From NCBI GenBank assembly GCA_021848165.1, contig JAJZMW010000073.1:1-5261 (forward strand): DNA of 5,261 nucleotides. The letters are read 5' to 3'. This DNA comes from Thermoplasmata archaeon (GTDB taxonomy: Archaea; Thermoplasmatota; Thermoplasmata; Lutacidiplasmatales; UBA184). The notes under the pieces are model-generated. The model saw only the letters and a program-made list of their open reading frames with translations, ran no database searches and was not told where the DNA came from. The position numbers were made by a program, and so were the translations under genes. Within the stretch, counting starts at the first letter, position 1. The number at the start of each line of letters is the position of its first letter. Below, in pieces: positions 4,903 to 5,261 of this stretch.

Positions 4903-4908
4903 CTTAAG
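4903..4908 (+). promoter_or_regulatory. TATA-like box of purC
   Basis: CTTAAG is the main AT-rich element in the 58-bp gap before purC. Its centre lies about 27 bp from the ATG at 4933, as for the leaderless promoters of arsC and hxlR. There is no Shine-Dalgarno sequence before that ATG, which agrees with a leaderless transcript. Confidence 0.4.
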
Positions 4909-4932
4909 CGAATCCGGACCCCTCGGGCCCCC

Positions 4933-5261
4933 ATGGTGAACGCCCCGCCCGCCAAGGCCGCCGCCGCGAGCCCCCAGTACCTGCGCCGAGGGAAGGTCAA
5001 GGAGGTCTACGCGATCAGCGACACCGAGCTCGAGTTCCGCTTCACGAACGACATCAGCGTCTTCGACAAGCACATCCCGAGCGAGATCCCGTTCAAGGGG
5101 GAGACCCTCGCCGGCACCGCCGAGTACTGGTTCCGGCTCTGCGGGAAGCTCGGCGTCCACCACCACTTCCTCGGATTGAGCGGCCCGACCTCGATGCGCG
5201 TCCGGCGCGTCCAGGTCGTCCCGAACCCCCGCACGCTCGGCCCTTCGCCGCGGAACTTCCT
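4933..5261 (+). CDS. purC: SAICAR synthetase (PurC), N-terminal part, runs off the window
   Basis: This enzyme joins aspartate to CAIR using ATP, giving SAICAR in de novo purine synthesis. The 109 visible residues start with an Ala/Pro-rich tail of about 15 residues, then LRRGKVKEVYAISD (the GKxKxVY ATP-binding entry) and FTNDISVFDKHIPSEIPFKGETL. The latter matches the substrate-loop region written 'TDRISAFD..IPGKG' in bacterial enzymes. The ISVFDKxIP form resembles archaeal homologues as I recall them. The start ATG 4933 is placed by the TATA-like box 27 bp upstream; GTG at 4936 would be the only close alternative. The frame is open to the last base, so the C-terminal part lies beyond the window. 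It is probably transcribed separately from the malic enzyme-GNAT pair. Confidence 0.9.
   Translation, partial: MVNAPPAKAAAASPQYLRRGKVKEVYAISDTELEFRFTNDISVFDKHIPSEIPFKGETLAGTAEYWFRLCGKLGVHHHFLGLSGPTSMRVRRVQVVPNPRTLGPSPRNF

Noticed and set aside
3612..5000. A long minus-strand open frame under the malic enzyme, GNAT and purC starts
   Set aside because: It crosses three well-supported plus-strand genes and a promoter, and shows no domain.
1..5261. tRNA or rRNA genes, CRISPR arrays, insertion sequences or attachment sites
   Set aside because: Read on both strands, no tRNA-like arms, spaced direct repeats, transposase motifs or element-end inverted repeats were seen; nearly all of the window is accounted for by protein genes and short promoters.

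Overview
This is a gene-dense, very GC-rich window with strong G/C bias at third codon positions. It most likely comes from an archaeon, possibly a GC-rich Thermoplasmatota-like lineage. Two observations support this. AT-rich TATA-like elements, often preceded by a purine-rich BRE-like stretch, lie about 25-31 bp upstream of several start codons, as expected for archaeal leaderless or short-leader transcripts. The truncated gene at the right edge encodes a PurC with an NDISVFDKHIP loop, which resembles archaeal enzymes more than the usual bacterial 'DRISAFD' form. The archaeal call is firm enough to state; the lineage is a guess.

Layout from left to right: (1) the last 19 codons of an unidentified plus-strand gene end at 62; (2) after a short convergent gap, a minus-strand gene (1222 to 137) encodes a rhodanese-like domain fused to an ETHE1-type persulfide dioxygenase; (3) upstream of it on the same strand is a small HxlR-family winged-helix regulator (1594 to 1274); (4) a 50-bp divergent promoter region holds one TATA element that serves both directions and two inverted repeats; (5) on the plus strand, a thioredoxin-type arsenate reductase (arsC, 1645-2106) overlaps a MIP/aquaglyceroporin gene (2103-2795); (6) an intergenic region with a perfect 16-bp palindrome precedes a malic enzyme (2881-4323), which overlaps a GNAT acetyltransferase (4320-4874) by ATGA; (7) purC starts at 4933 and runs off the window. 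No stretch of more than 300 bases lacks a gene.

The left half reads as a compact arsenic/thiol-stress island. ArsC would reduce arsenate to arsenite, and the MIP channel would let neutral As(OH)3 leave the cell, as in the AqpS-ArsC logic known from Sinorhizobium meliloti and actinobacterial fusions. The divergent cysteine-containing HxlR protein is the natural candidate regulator, in place of the usual ArsR. The adjacent persulfide dioxygenase would handle sulfane sulfur or persulfides, and has its own promoter with an 18-bp palindrome. The pairing of an HxlR regulator with arsC-MIP and a persulfide dioxygenase is the most interesting candidate system here; the functional link is inferred from gene order and promoter architecture only. 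The right half is ordinary central metabolism: C4 decarboxylation and purine synthesis.
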